Of a stretch of 29,277 bases of DNA, positions 1 to 7,511 are shown piece by piece (the first letter of the stretch is position 1; every line of letters starts with the position of its first letter). Made by a program: the position numbers and the translations under genes. The DNA lies in contig DASXTB010000274.1 of NCBI GenBank assembly GCA_036505615.1, positions 1 to 29,277 on the forward strand, written 5' to 3'. This DNA is from DASXTB01 sp036505615. GTDB lineage: Bacteria > Acidobacteriota > UBA6911 > JACQSX01. Under the pieces are notes generated by a model, which had not been told where the DNA came from, searched no databases, and was given only the letters and a program-made list of their open reading frames with translations.

Positions 1-251
1 GCTCCATTATCAGCGAAATAGTCAGTCTGACGGGCGGGCGCGCCTTCTTTCCCAGCAGCCTCAAGCAGATTGATTACTACTGTGACTTGATTCAGACGGA
101 ACTGAGAAACCAGTATGTCTTAGGCTACACGCCCAACAATGTCGTCCACGACGGCAAATGGCGCAAGGTGAGGGTTCGTCTGGATCCCCCCGAAGGCCTC
201 CCCAAACTGACCGTGCGCGCAAAAGAAGGCTACTTCGCTCCCAAAAGGTGA
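1..251 (+). CDS. VWFA-related secreted protein, C-terminal end only (5' truncated by window edge)
   Basis: The reading frame beginning at base 3 is open to a TGA at 249-251 and encodes about 82 residues. It contains LTGGRAFFP, then ELRNQYVLGYTP, then DGKWRKVRVRL, and ends in KEGYFAPKR. The same order of motifs closes the complete VWFA-related protein at 627-1682 (GGKVFYP, ELRNQYRMAYVS, DGKWREIRVQL, KRGYYAK), so this is the tail of a tandem paralogue. The family (acidobacterial VWFA-related domain) is secreted and of poorly known role. The N-terminus and the metal-binding site lie outside the window, so their integrity cannot be judged. The stop codon is followed within two bases by a heptamer array. 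Confidence 0.85.
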   Translation, partial: SIISEIVSLTGGRAFFPSSLKQIDYYCDLIQTELRNQYVLGYTPNNVVHDGKWRKVRVRLDPPEGLPKLTVRAKEGYFAPKR

Positions 252-252
252 G

Positions 253-308
253 CTAGTTGCCAGTTGCTAGTTGCCAGTTCCCAGTTTCCAGTTGCTAGTT
301 GCCAGTGG
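253..308 (+). repeat. Heptamer array, family 1 (CYAGTTN), left half
   Basis: Eight consecutive 7-bp units fit CYAGTTN without gaps apart from the last base pattern (CCAGTGG). Variation is confined mainly to positions 2 (C/T) and 7 (G/C/T). The array starts directly after the stop codon of the upstream gene. Its reverse complement unit, NAACTRG, forms the array at 470-561. Confidence 0.9.
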
Positions 309-310
309 CT

Positions 311-377
311 GACAGGCGGCGGCGCCCGCTTAAGGCGGGCTTGCCGCCGGCTATACTCTCGAAACCCTTCGGGTTTT
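311..377 (-). repeat. Two-hairpin dispersed element, copy A
   Basis: Read on the minus strand it begins with the hairpin AAACCC-GAA-GGGTTT, followed by a conserved AGAGTATAG linker, then a stem GGCGGC/GCCGCC enclosing GCCCGC/GCGGGC with an internal loop. The same design recurs at 10446, 24895 and 25164. On the plus strand the first hairpin (362-373) is followed by a short T run to 378, so it could also act as a weak terminator for the upstream VWFA gene. Confidence 0.85.
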
Positions 378-469
378 TACAGATGGGACTTCCGTTGTTT
401 TTCTTCCCGGTGTCGCCGGATACTGAGATGAAAACTGACATATCTCGGCGGTATCAGGTCGCTCGCTAC

Positions 470-561
470 CAACTAGCAACTGGGAACTAGCGACTGGCAA
501 CTAGGAACTGGTAACTGACTGGCAACTGGGAACTGGCTGGCAACTGGAAATTGGCAACCGG
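470..561 (-). repeat. Heptamer array, family 1, right half (inverted)
   Basis: About twelve NAACTRG-type heptamers (for example CAACTGG and GAACTAG), plus two 4-bp CTGG remnants at 519-522 and 537-540, run from 470 to 561. The units are the reverse complement of those at 253-308, so the two halves can pair across copy A of the hairpin element. Confidence 0.9.
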
Positions 562-626
562 GCACTCCGCGGTGCTACCATTAAAATCGAAACTGTGCGT
601 CGGCTATCGGCATCTAAATTAACGAA

Positions 627-1682
627 ATGCGCAAAATAAGGCACTTTTCTTATTTTCTTCCGGCGGTCCTTCTCAGCTCTCTGCTCTCATTCTCGGCAGG
701 TCAAACCCCTCAGGAGAAGGAAAAGGACAGAAAAAAATCCGAACGGCCCCAACTAGAGAAAACCGAAGGCGTCCAGGCTGTCGAAAAGGAACACAAAGAA
801 AAAAAAGATAAGCAGGGCGGATTCAGGATAGGCGTCGATGTCAATCAGGTGGTCGTCAACGTGACTGTCCATGACCGGAATGGAGGACTTATTTCAAACC
901 TGAAGGAACAGAACTTTCAGGTTTACGAAGACAAGGTGCTGCAGAACATCACCAATTTCGGCCAAGTCGACGTGCCTGCTACCGTGGGCTTGGTGATGGA
1001 TAACAGCGGCAGTATGAAGCGAAAGATCGACCTTGTCGGGAAGGCCGCTAAGCTGTTCATCGATAAGAGCAATGCTGAAAACGAGCTGTTCCTGATCGAA
1101 TTCAGCCAGGACGTGAACCTGATAGAGGATTATACGCGCGACTTTGACGATGTCCGTGATGCGCTCGACAACATGATCGTCTCGGGAGGCACTGCCCTGT
1201 ACGACGCCATTTACCTGGCAGTAGATAAAGCAAGCCAGGGATCGGAAGCCAAGAAGGTAGTCCTGGTGTTTACAGATGGCGAAGACAAAGACAGTTACTA
1301 CAAACTGGATGAGCTGCTTTCCAAGATCAAGGATAGCGACGTCCAGGTTTACATGGTCATATTTCTGGACGAAGACATTGGAACCGAAAGCGGTTTCTTC
1401 GGAATAAAAAAATCAGAAAAAGAGAAGCTGCAGAAGAAGATGTCCGAAATCGGTGAAGCCACAGGCGGCAAGGTTTTCTATCCGGAGCGTCTTGATGACC
1501 TCCCGGCCGTATTTGCCACTATCGCCAACGAACTGCGAAATCAGTACCGGATGGCCTACGTCTCAAGCAACAAAGTGCGTGACGGCAAATGGCGCGAGAT
1601 CCGCGTACAGCTCGCCAACCTGCAGCCAAAAGAGCTGCAGCAGTACAAGATTCAAACCAAGCGCGGATATTACGCCAAATAG
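627..1682 (+). CDS. VWFA-related secreted protein
   Basis: This 351-residue protein has an N-terminal signal peptide (residues 1-25, hydrophobic core FLPAVLLSSLLSFSA). A highly charged Lys/Glu-rich linker (28-63) follows, then a strand-rich segment (67-115) with the VFDRNGG-like VHDRNGGLISNL, and a von Willebrand factor A domain. The metal-ion site is complete: D125-x-S127-x-S129 (DNSGSM), T189 in SGGTALYD and D217 in FTDGED. The C-terminal module (ELRNQY to KRGYYAK) matches the partial gene at 1-251. Family knowledge places such proteins outside the inner membrane, probably binding other proteins in a metal-dependent way; the partner is unknown. No clear Shine-Dalgarno motif precedes the ATG, but the signal peptide supports this start. 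Confidence 0.9.
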   Translation: MRKIRHFSYFLPAVLLSSLLSFSAGQTPQEKEKDRKKSERPQLEKTEGVQAVEKEHKEKKDKQGGFRIGVDVNQVVVNVTVHDRNGGLISNLKEQNFQVYEDKVLQNITNFGQVDVPATVGLVMDNSGSMKRKIDLVGKAAKLFIDKSNAENELFLIEFSQDVNLIEDYTRDFDDVRDALDNMIVSGGTALYDAIYLAVDKASQGSEAKKVVLVFTDGEDKDSYYKLDELLSKIKDSDVQVYMVIFLDEDIGTESGFFGIKKSEKEKLQKKMSEIGEATGGKVFYPERLDDLPAVFATIANELRNQYRMAYVSSNKVRDGKWREIRVQLANLQPKELQQYKIQTKRGYYAK

Positions 1683-1688
1683 CAGTGC

Positions 1689-1738
1689 CCAGTTCCTAGT
1701 TCCCCAGTTTCCAGTTCCTAGTTGCCAGTTCCCAGTGC
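1689..1738 (+). repeat. Heptamer array, family 1, left half
   Basis: Seven CYAGTTN units with one extra C at 1703 begin six bases after the stop codon of the VWFA gene. The inverted partner array is at 1849-1915, just before ilvE. Confidence 0.9.
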
Positions 1739-1813
1739 ACATTCTTCACTTTGGTTGGACCGGCGCAATCGGTAACCCGATAATCCGTCCTTGAGCTGAA
1801 AGAATTTCCAGTG

Positions 1814-1839
1814 CGGCCAGGTCACAGCGCACCTGGCCG
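1814..1839. repeat. Perfect 9-bp inverted repeat between the two heptamer halves
   Basis: CGGCCAGGT (1814-1822) pairs with ACCTGGCCG (1831-1839) around an 8-nt loop. It sits in the core between the two inverted heptamer arrays. No T run follows, so it is not an obvious intrinsic terminator. Confidence 0.6.
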
Positions 1840-1848
1840 TCGGCACGG

Positions 1849-1915
1849 AGACTGGCAACTGACAACTGGCAACTAGGAACTACTATTGGCAACTGGGAAC
1901 TGACAACTGGCAACC
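1849..1915 (-). repeat. Heptamer array, family 1, right half (inverted)
   Basis: Roughly nine NAACTRG-type units (CAACTGG, CAACTAG, GAACTGA and similar) run to 1915, ending 37 bp before the ilvE start codon. They are in opposite orientation to the array at 1689-1738. Confidence 0.9.
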
Positions 1916-1952
1916 GTTTGTAGTATCGTCTTGGCTTAAGTAAGGATCATGT

Positions 1953-2897
1953 ATGCCCGATTATTCCAGTCAAAAGATATGGCACAACGGAAGGCTAATC
2001 AATTGGAATGACGCTACCTTGCATGTGATGTCCCATGTTGTGCACTACGGCTCGTCGGTCTTTGAAGGCGTCCGCTGCTATCAGAGTAGCGACAATTCCG
2101 TAGTTTTCCGTCTGGCCGACCACATGCACCGGCTCTTGAACTCCTGCAAGATTTATCGAATGGAGTGCGAATACTCGCAAGAGCAGCTGGAAGATGCCGT
2201 GCTGGAAACGATTCGTGCCAACGGCCTGAAGAGCTGCTACATCCGTCCCATAATTTTCCGCGGTTACGGCCAGTTCGGAGTCAATCCTATCGGCACTCCT
2301 TTGGAGACGTACGTCGCCGTATGGGAATGGGGAAGCTACCTGGGAAAGGAGGCCATGGAAATCGGAGCGGACGTGTGCGTGTCTTCATGGAATCGGTTTG
2401 CCCCGAACACGCTGCCCGCTATAGCGAAGGCAGGCGGCAACTATTTGAATTCGCAGCTTGTGAAAATGGAGGCAATCAAGAACGGGTATCAGGAAGGAAT
2501 TGCACTGGATGCGGAAGGCTATATCAGTGAAGGAAGCGGCGAAAATCTCTTTGTCATCCTTGATCAGGTGATCCATACCCCGCCGCTTACAGCATCGATA
2601 TTGCCGGGTATTACACGCAACACTGTGATAACCCTCGCAAAAGATTTAGGTTATCGAATGGTAGAAACCAATTTACCGCGGGAAATCCTTTACGTGGCCG
2701 ATGAGATTTTTATGACCGGCACAGCAGCCGAAATTACTCCAATCCGATCCGTAGATCAGATGCCTGTTGGAGCCGGCAAGCGAGGGCCGGTGACCGAAGA
2801 ACTCCAGAGGGAGTTCTTTAATTGTATCGAAGGAAGAAAGGAAGACCGATTTGGTTGGCTCACTGCCGTATACTCCCCCGCTGCCAGCCGTCGTTAA
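1953..2897 (+). CDS. ilvE: Branched-chain amino acid aminotransferase
   Basis: The 314-residue product is a class IV PLP-dependent aminotransferase that exchanges the amino group between glutamate and the keto acids of leucine, isoleucine and valine, the last step of their synthesis. Visible signatures are HYGSSVFEGVRCY (31-43), YIRPIIFRGYGQFGVNP (96-112), the PLP lysine K159 in AIAKAGGNYLNS, EGSGENLF (193-200) and GTAAEITPIRSVD (256-268). Length is normal for the family and the lysine number equals that of the E. coli enzyme. AAGGA at 1942-1946 lies six bases before the ATG and supports the start. D-amino-acid and aminodeoxychorismate lyase relatives share the fold, but the EGVRCY and GTAAEITP motifs favour IlvE. 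Confidence 0.95.
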   Translation: MPDYSSQKIWHNGRLINWNDATLHVMSHVVHYGSSVFEGVRCYQSSDNSVVFRLADHMHRLLNSCKIYRMECEYSQEQLEDAVLETIRANGLKSCYIRPIIFRGYGQFGVNPIGTPLETYVAVWEWGSYLGKEAMEIGADVCVSSWNRFAPNTLPAIAKAGGNYLNSQLVKMEAIKNGYQEGIALDAEGYISEGSGENLFVILDQVIHTPPLTASILPGITRNTVITLAKDLGYRMVETNLPREILYVADEIFMTGTAAEITPIRSVDQMPVGAGKRGPVTEELQREFFNCIEGRKEDRFGWLTAVYSPAASRR

Positions 2898-2963
2898 GGG
2901 CCTTCATTTTTTTACTTGTCAGGAGAAGGCGGTAGACAGAATGAGTGAGGGTACAAGGAACCA

Positions 2964-4055
2964 ATGGAACTGGATCAACTTTTAGAGGAGGCAGTAAAAC
3001 GGGGTTCGTCCGACTTGCACATCAAGGCAGGCGCTAATCCGTTTGTACGTATTGGCGGCGAGCTTGCGGCCTTGCCGGGAACTTCCAAGTTGACCGCTGA
3101 AGATTCGTTGCGGCTGGCAAGCCAGGTGCTCAACAACCGCCAGAAGAAACTGCTCAAAGAGCGAAATGAGCTCGACGTGAGCTACCAGGCGCCTGAACTG
3201 GGACGTTTTCGCGTCAACATCTTCCGCCAGAGAGGCGCCACCTCAATGGTCTTCCGCGTCATCCCTGACAATATTCCTTCCCTTTCTCAATTGAATTTGC
3301 CGCCGGTGCTGGAAAAGCTTTGCGAAGAGAACCGTGGTTTGATTCTGGTCACCGGGACAACGGGCAGCGGAAAGACGACTACGCTGGCGGCCATGCTCGA
3401 TCTGATAAATGAGAGGCAAATACTGCACGTGTTGACCATCGAAGATCCGATCGAGTTCTTCCACCACGACAAGAAGAGCTTCGTCAGCCAGCGCGAGATC
3501 AACGTGGATGCCGACTCCTTCGCGATTGCGCTCAGGGCGGCGCTTCGCCAGGACCCGGACGTGATTCTGGTGGGAGAAATCCGCGATGTTGAGACCGCAG
3601 AAACCGCAATGCATGCGGCCGAAACCGGCCACCTGGTGATGAGCACTCTTCACACGCTGGACGCAACGGAGACGATCAATCGACTGATTGCGCTGTTCCC
3701 TCCCCATCAGCATGGCCAGATCCGCATTCAGCTTGCCTCTGTACTCAAATCTACGATCTCCCTCCGCCTGATGCGGTCGATCACCCACAATGAAAGAATT
3801 CCCGCAGCAGAAGTGCTCATCAACACCGAATTCATCAAGAGCTGCATTGTCGAGCCCGAGAAGACCAAAGAGATAAGGAATGCGATGGCAGCCGGCAGAA
3901 GCCAGTATGGAATGCAGACATTCGACCAGTCGATCCTCGATTTCTACAACCAGGGACGCGTTACGCTTGAGGAAGCGCTCGCTTACAGCAGCAATCCGGA
4001 GGAATTCAAGCTGCACATTCGCGGCATCATTTCAGGGTCGGAAACTCTGGTCTGA
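2964..4055 (+). CDS. pilT: Type IV pilus retraction ATPase, PilT/PilU family
   Basis: The 363-residue cytoplasmic hexameric ATPase would drive depolymerisation of type IV pili (twitching motility). An N-terminal PAS-like region (1-100) precedes the RecA-like core with Walker A GTTGSGKT (131-138), Asp box IEDPIEF (159-165), Walker B DPDVILVGEIRD (197-208) with catalytic E205, and His box HLVMSTLHT (223-231). The C-terminal region retains GMQTFDQSILDFYNQG (316-331). AAGGAA at 2955-2960 precedes the ATG. No other pilus genes are in the window, so PilT and PilU cannot be separated by context. recX follows after 8 bp and is probably co-transcribed. Confidence 0.9.
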   Translation: MELDQLLEEAVKRGSSDLHIKAGANPFVRIGGELAALPGTSKLTAEDSLRLASQVLNNRQKKLLKERNELDVSYQAPELGRFRVNIFRQRGATSMVFRVIPDNIPSLSQLNLPPVLEKLCEENRGLILVTGTTGSGKTTTLAAMLDLINERQILHVLTIEDPIEFFHHDKKSFVSQREINVDADSFAIALRAALRQDPDVILVGEIRDVETAETAMHAAETGHLVMSTLHTLDATETINRLIALFPPHQHGQIRIQLASVLKSTISLRLMRSITHNERIPAAEVLINTEFIKSCIVEPEKTKEIRNAMAAGRSQYGMQTFDQSILDFYNQGRVTLEEALAYSSNPEEFKLHIRGIISGSETLV

Positions 4056-4063
4056 CTTGTTCG

Positions 4064-4609
4064 ATGTCCAACGAAGTTCTCGAGCACGCCGTGAGCGAAC
4101 TGGCGCTGAAGCTGCTCGCTCATCGAGAGCACAGCGCCCGTGAGCTAAGAACCAAGCTCAGACAGAGAATTGAGAAACGGCGCGATCGCTTCCCCCAGGG
4201 CAACGTTCCTCAAGCCATTGCGGCCGTCCTCGCCGATTTTACTGACAAGCATTATATAGATGATGGTCGCTTCGCCTTGGCGCTCGCACGCCAGCGCCGG
4301 ACCCGGCGCCATTACGGTGACGCGCGAATAAGGCGCGACTTAAAACAGCGCGGCATTGATGGTAGCATGGCGGATCGGGCGCTGCTGGAACTCCCGGACA
4401 GCGGCGAAGCGATACAAGCAGCACTGCGATCCTATGTCGCCCGGCGCGGGGAGCCACGTAGGATCGAAGACCTGCAGCGCATTTACCGCTTCCTGGTGCG
4501 ACTGGGCCATGCGCCTGCCGATGTTCGGCAGCGCCTCGCGCCCTATTTCAAGAAGCTTGAAGCGCGAAGCAGAACGCGGACGGCATTGAGGGGAAAGCGG
4601 AAGGCATAA
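4064..4609 (+). CDS. recX: RecA regulator RecX
   Basis: The 181-residue, Arg-rich, helical protein matches RecX, which binds RecA filaments and modulates recombination and SOS induction. Family-like segments are ALKLLAHREHSARELRTKL (14-32) at the N-terminus, then the middle motif YIDDGRFALALARQRRTRRHYG (63-84) with IRRDLKQRGI immediately after. Length is typical. It starts 8 bp after the pilT stop and is followed by alaS after 183 bp. The order recX then alaS is seen in many bacteria, usually with recA ahead of recX; here a pilT gene takes the recA position. Confidence 0.88.
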   Translation: MSNEVLEHAVSELALKLLAHREHSARELRTKLRQRIEKRRDRFPQGNVPQAIAAVLADFTDKHYIDDGRFALALARQRRTRRHYGDARIRRDLKQRGIDGSMADRALLELPDSGEAIQAALRSYVARRGEPRRIEDLQRIYRFLVRLGHAPADVRQRLAPYFKKLEARSRTRTALRGKRKA

Positions 4610-4688
4610 GCAGTAGACATTCGCAGACCGTAGGGGGAGCGTTTCGGGCCGGCGCGGCGTGGCATTTCGTGTAAGAAGAAAACTGGCG

Positions 4689-4753
4689 CGCTGTGTCCCT
4701 TGTGTCCTCAGTGGTCAAAAAAGGAAACCACAACGGACACCAAGGACACAGCG
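4689..4753. repeat. Imperfect 19-bp inverted repeat between recX and alaS
   Basis: CGCTGTGTCCCTTGTGTCC (4689-4707) faces GGACACCAAGGACACAGCG (4735-4753) with two mismatched positions, and an inner GTGGT/ACCAC pair lies in the loop. The words (GTGTCC, CACCAAGGACAC) resemble short dispersed intergenic repeats seen in many environmental genomes. It could end recX transcription, although no T run follows. Confidence 0.7.
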
Positions 4754-4792
4754 AATTTTAGGTACGGGCCTCAGAGCACTTTATAAATCAAC

Positions 4793-7432
4793 ATGACGGG
4801 CAACGAAATCCGCAGCCAGTTTCTGAAATTCTTTGAAGATCGCGGCCACCGCGTCGTCAAGAGCAGCCCTCTGGTTCCAGAAAACGACCCTACTCTGCTG
4901 TTCACCAATGCCGGAATGAACCAATTCAAGGACGTGTTCCTGGGAATCGAACACCGTGACTACCTGCGCGCCACGACATCGCAGAAATGTATGCGCGTCA
5001 GCGGCAAGCACAACGATCTGGAGCAGGTCGGGCGCACTCCGCGACACCACACATTCTTCGAAATGCTGGGAAATTTTTCATTCGGCGACTACTTCAAGAA
5101 GGAAGCGATTCCATTCGCCTGGGAACTGTTAACGCGCTGGTACGCAATTCCGGCGGATCGGCTGATTATCACTGTTTTTCGGGATGATGACGATGCCTAT
5201 AAGATCTGGAACCAGTCCGTCGGAGTTCCCGAATCGCGGGTCTTTCGCTTGGGTGAGGAAGATAACTTCTGGGCGATGGGTGAGACGGGTCCCTGCGGTC
5301 CGTGTTCGGAACTACACTACGACTTCGGCTTCAGCCCTGCCGGACACTCATGTGATTTTCCCTGCGAGTGCGGGCGATTTGTGGAGCTCTGGAACCTGGT
5401 TTTCATGCAATTTAATCGCGATGCTTCCGGGCAGATGACGCCCCTGCCGAAGCCTTCCATTGATACCGGCGCGGGGCTGGAGCGTCTAGCCTGTGTGCTC
5501 CAGGGAAAGCGAAGCAACTTCGAAACAGATCTGTTCTGGCCCATCATTGAGGAGGCTTCACGCCTTACCTCAGGAGAATACGGCGAGAGCGAAAGAGTTG
5601 ACATCGCCTTGCGCACTATCGCCGATCACAGCCGAGCAGCTTCGTTTCTGATCGCCGACGGTGTTCTGCCGGGGAATGAGGGACGCGGCTATGTATTGCG
5701 CAAGATCATGCGCCGAGCCATCCGTTATGGGAAGCAGTTAGGAAGAGATGAGCCGTTCTTGTTTCAGGCATGCGCCTTCGTTGCCACTCAGATGAAAGCT
5801 GTTTACCCCGAAGTAGGGGATTCTCGTGAATATGTCGCGCGCGTGGTCCGCAGCGAGGAGGAAAAGTTCTCCACCACTCTTTCCTACGGCCTGAAACTGA
5901 TCGACGAGTCAATCTCGCAGGCCGAGAGGCAGGGCGCTGGGGAAATCAGTGGGCGGGAGATCTTCAAGCTATACGATACCTACGGATTTCCTTTCGACCT
6001 CGCCAAGGAGATCGTTGAAGAACGTGGGTTGCGTATTAGAGATCAGGAATTCCAGGAGGAACTGGAAAAGCAGCGGGAAAGGGCAAGACAAAGCTGGAAA
6101 GGAGCCGAAAGGCAGGTCAAGCCGGTACACCGGGAGCTTGCCTCACGGTTCAAGAGCGAGTTTGTCGGCTACCAGACGATCCGCCGCGTGGAGTCGCGAG
6201 TGCTTGCTCTGCTCAAGAACGATGCTCCAGTTTCGGAATTGAGTGCCGGAGATGACGGAGAACTGCTTTTGGATCGGACGCCTTTTTACGCCGAGGCCGG
6301 CGGTCAGGTGGGAGACCAGGGGGTGATTGAAAGCGAGCGGGTGCGAGCTTCCGTCAGGGAGGTAAAAAAACCGGTCTCCGGCTTGATCCTGCATAAGGTT
6401 CACATCGACGTGGGTACCGTCCGAGAAGGCGACGGGGTCATTTGCACTGTAAATGAGCGGGTGCGGCAATCTACCGCGTTGAACCACACGGCCACCCATC
6501 TGCTCCATGCTGCGCTGCGCGAAGTCTTGGGCCCGCATATCAAACAGGCTGGCTCGCTGGTAGCGCCCGACCGGCTGCGCTTTGACTTCACTCACTTTGC
6601 GCCGGTCACAAAGGCGGAGCTCCGAGAGATCGAACGTTTGGTCAACGAAAAAATCCGCGAGGACATCACGGTTTCAAAAATGGAAATGGATCTTGACCAG
6701 GCACTCAAGACCGGTGCCATGGCTTTATTCGGAGAAAAATATTCGCAGCGCGTTCGAGTGGTTTCGATTTCCGATTTCAGCAAAGAGCTCTGCGGGGGAA
6801 CGCATGTGGGCAGGACTGGCGAGATCGCGTTATTTAAAATAACCAGCGAAGGCGGCATCGCCGCCGGGATTCGCCGCATCGAAGCCGTAACCGGCGAAGC
6901 GGCGCTGGATCGCTTTCTCGACGATGAGGCAGCGCTGGACAGCATCGCTGAAATCCTGAAGGCTCCGCGCAAAGACATAACTCAGAACGCGGAGAGGCTG
7001 GCGCAGGCTTTAAAAGAGACACAGAAGCAAGTCGAACAGTTGAAACTGAAGCTGGTGACCTCCGACACGGACACGCTGTTGCGGCAGGCCCACAATATCA
7101 ACGGGATTTCGGTGATCACCAAGGAATTCGAGAATCTCGATACCAGCCAGCTACGCGCGATTGGCGAGCACCTCCGGGCCAAACTCGGCCGGGGCATTGT
7201 CATTTTGGGCAGCAAGGCCAATGGCAAAGCAACGCTGCTGGTGGTTGTTACACCCGACCTGGCCAGTCAGTTTGACGCAAACCGCCTGATTAAGCAGCTT
7301 GCGCCCATTATCGGTGGCGGAGGTGGAGGCAAACCGGAGATGGCCGAAGCAGGAGGTAAGGCTCCCGATCAGATAGCAAAAGCGCTGCAGGAAGGCATCA
7401 AAGTGATCGAAAATACACCCTTTCCGGCTTAA
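4793..7432 (+). CDS. alaS: Alanyl-tRNA synthetase
   Basis: The 879-residue enzyme charges tRNA-Ala. The class II catalytic core is marked by TNAGMNQFKDVFLG, RVSGKHNDLEQVG and HHTFFEMLGNFSFGDYFK in the first 100 residues, and motif 3 DTGAGLERLACVLQG. The editing domain carries all four zinc ligands, H565 and H569 in NHTATHLLH and C667 and H671 in CGGTHVG, one residue off the E. coli numbers. The C-Ala domain ends with the glycine run GGGGGGKPEMAEAGG. Full length and all motifs are intact. No convincing Shine-Dalgarno precedes the ATG at 4793, but the N-terminal sequence (TGNEIRSQFLKFF) fits the family start exactly. Confidence 0.98.
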   Translation: MTGNEIRSQFLKFFEDRGHRVVKSSPLVPENDPTLLFTNAGMNQFKDVFLGIEHRDYLRATTSQKCMRVSGKHNDLEQVGRTPRHHTFFEMLGNFSFGDYFKKEAIPFAWELLTRWYAIPADRLIITVFRDDDDAYKIWNQSVGVPESRVFRLGEEDNFWAMGETGPCGPCSELHYDFGFSPAGHSCDFPCECGRFVELWNLVFMQFNRDASGQMTPLPKPSIDTGAGLERLACVLQGKRSNFETDLFWPIIEEASRLTSGEYGESERVDIALRTIADHSRAASFLIADGVLPGNEGRGYVLRKIMRRAIRYGKQLGRDEPFLFQACAFVATQMKAVYPEVGDSREYVARVVRSEEEKFSTTLSYGLKLIDESISQAERQGAGEISGREIFKLYDTYGFPFDLAKEIVEERGLRIRDQEFQEELEKQRERARQSWKGAERQVKPVHRELASRFKSEFVGYQTIRRVESRVLALLKNDAPVSELSAGDDGELLLDRTPFYAEAGGQVGDQGVIESERVRASVREVKKPVSGLILHKVHIDVGTVREGDGVICTVNERVRQSTALNHTATHLLHAALREVLGPHIKQAGSLVAPDRLRFDFTHFAPVTKAELREIERLVNEKIREDITVSKMEMDLDQALKTGAMALFGEKYSQRVRVVSISDFSKELCGGTHVGRTGEIALFKITSEGGIAAGIRRIEAVTGEAALDRFLDDEAALDSIAEILKAPRKDITQNAERLAQALKETQKQVEQLKLKLVTSDTDTLLRQAHNINGISVITKEFENLDTSQLRAIGEHLRAKLGRGIVILGSKANGKATLLVVVTPDLASQFDANRLIKQLAPIIGGGGGGKPEMAEAGGKAPDQIAKALQEGIKVIENTPFPA

Positions 7433-7454
7433 ACTTTATTATCATTTCAGCATC

Positions 7455-7493
7455 TACAGTAAATGCGCACACGGAAATCCGTAATTTACTGTA
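7455..7493. promoter_or_regulatory. Perfect dyad between alaS and the transglycosylase gene
   Basis: TACAGTAAAT (7455-7464) and ATTTACTGTA (7484-7493) form a perfect 10-bp inverted repeat; inside it ACGG (7471-7474) pairs with CCGT (7479-7482). It ends 18 bp before the transglycosylase ATG and overlaps a TATACT hexamer (7492-7497) that could be a -10 box. It may be an operator, or a terminator hairpin for alaS, although no T run follows. Confidence 0.5.
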
Positions 7494-7511
7494 TACTCTG
7501 GCCTTTGCTGC

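Larger units (their letters stand above)
252..626. other. 375-bp gene-free gap filled with repeats
   Basis: This gap between the two VWFA genes holds a CYAGTTN heptamer array (253-308), a two-hairpin element (311-377) and an inverted NAACTRG heptamer array (470-561). The remaining stretches (378-469 and 562-626) show no recognisable gene, RNA or promoter. An open frame at 299-490 is an accident of the repeats. Confidence 0.8.

Noticed and set aside
299..490. Short open frame on the plus strand between the VWFA genes
   Set aside because: It reads through the hairpin element and the heptamer array. Similar peptides (RRRRP and PPAIL phrases) come from copies B and C in other frames, so it is a repeat by-product, not a gene.
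253..561. Possible CRISPR array
   Set aside because: Units are 7 bp, adjacent and degenerate, with no unique spacers and no cas genes nearby.
1741..1850. Possible T-box or riboswitch ahead of ilvE
   Set aside because: Only one simple stem (1814-1839) is present; there is no T-box consensus, antiterminator or terminator with a T run.
3243..4016. 257-codon open frame antisense to pilT
   Set aside because: It lies entirely opposite a gene with all ATPase motifs and its translation resembles no family; the length is a shadow of biased codon use.
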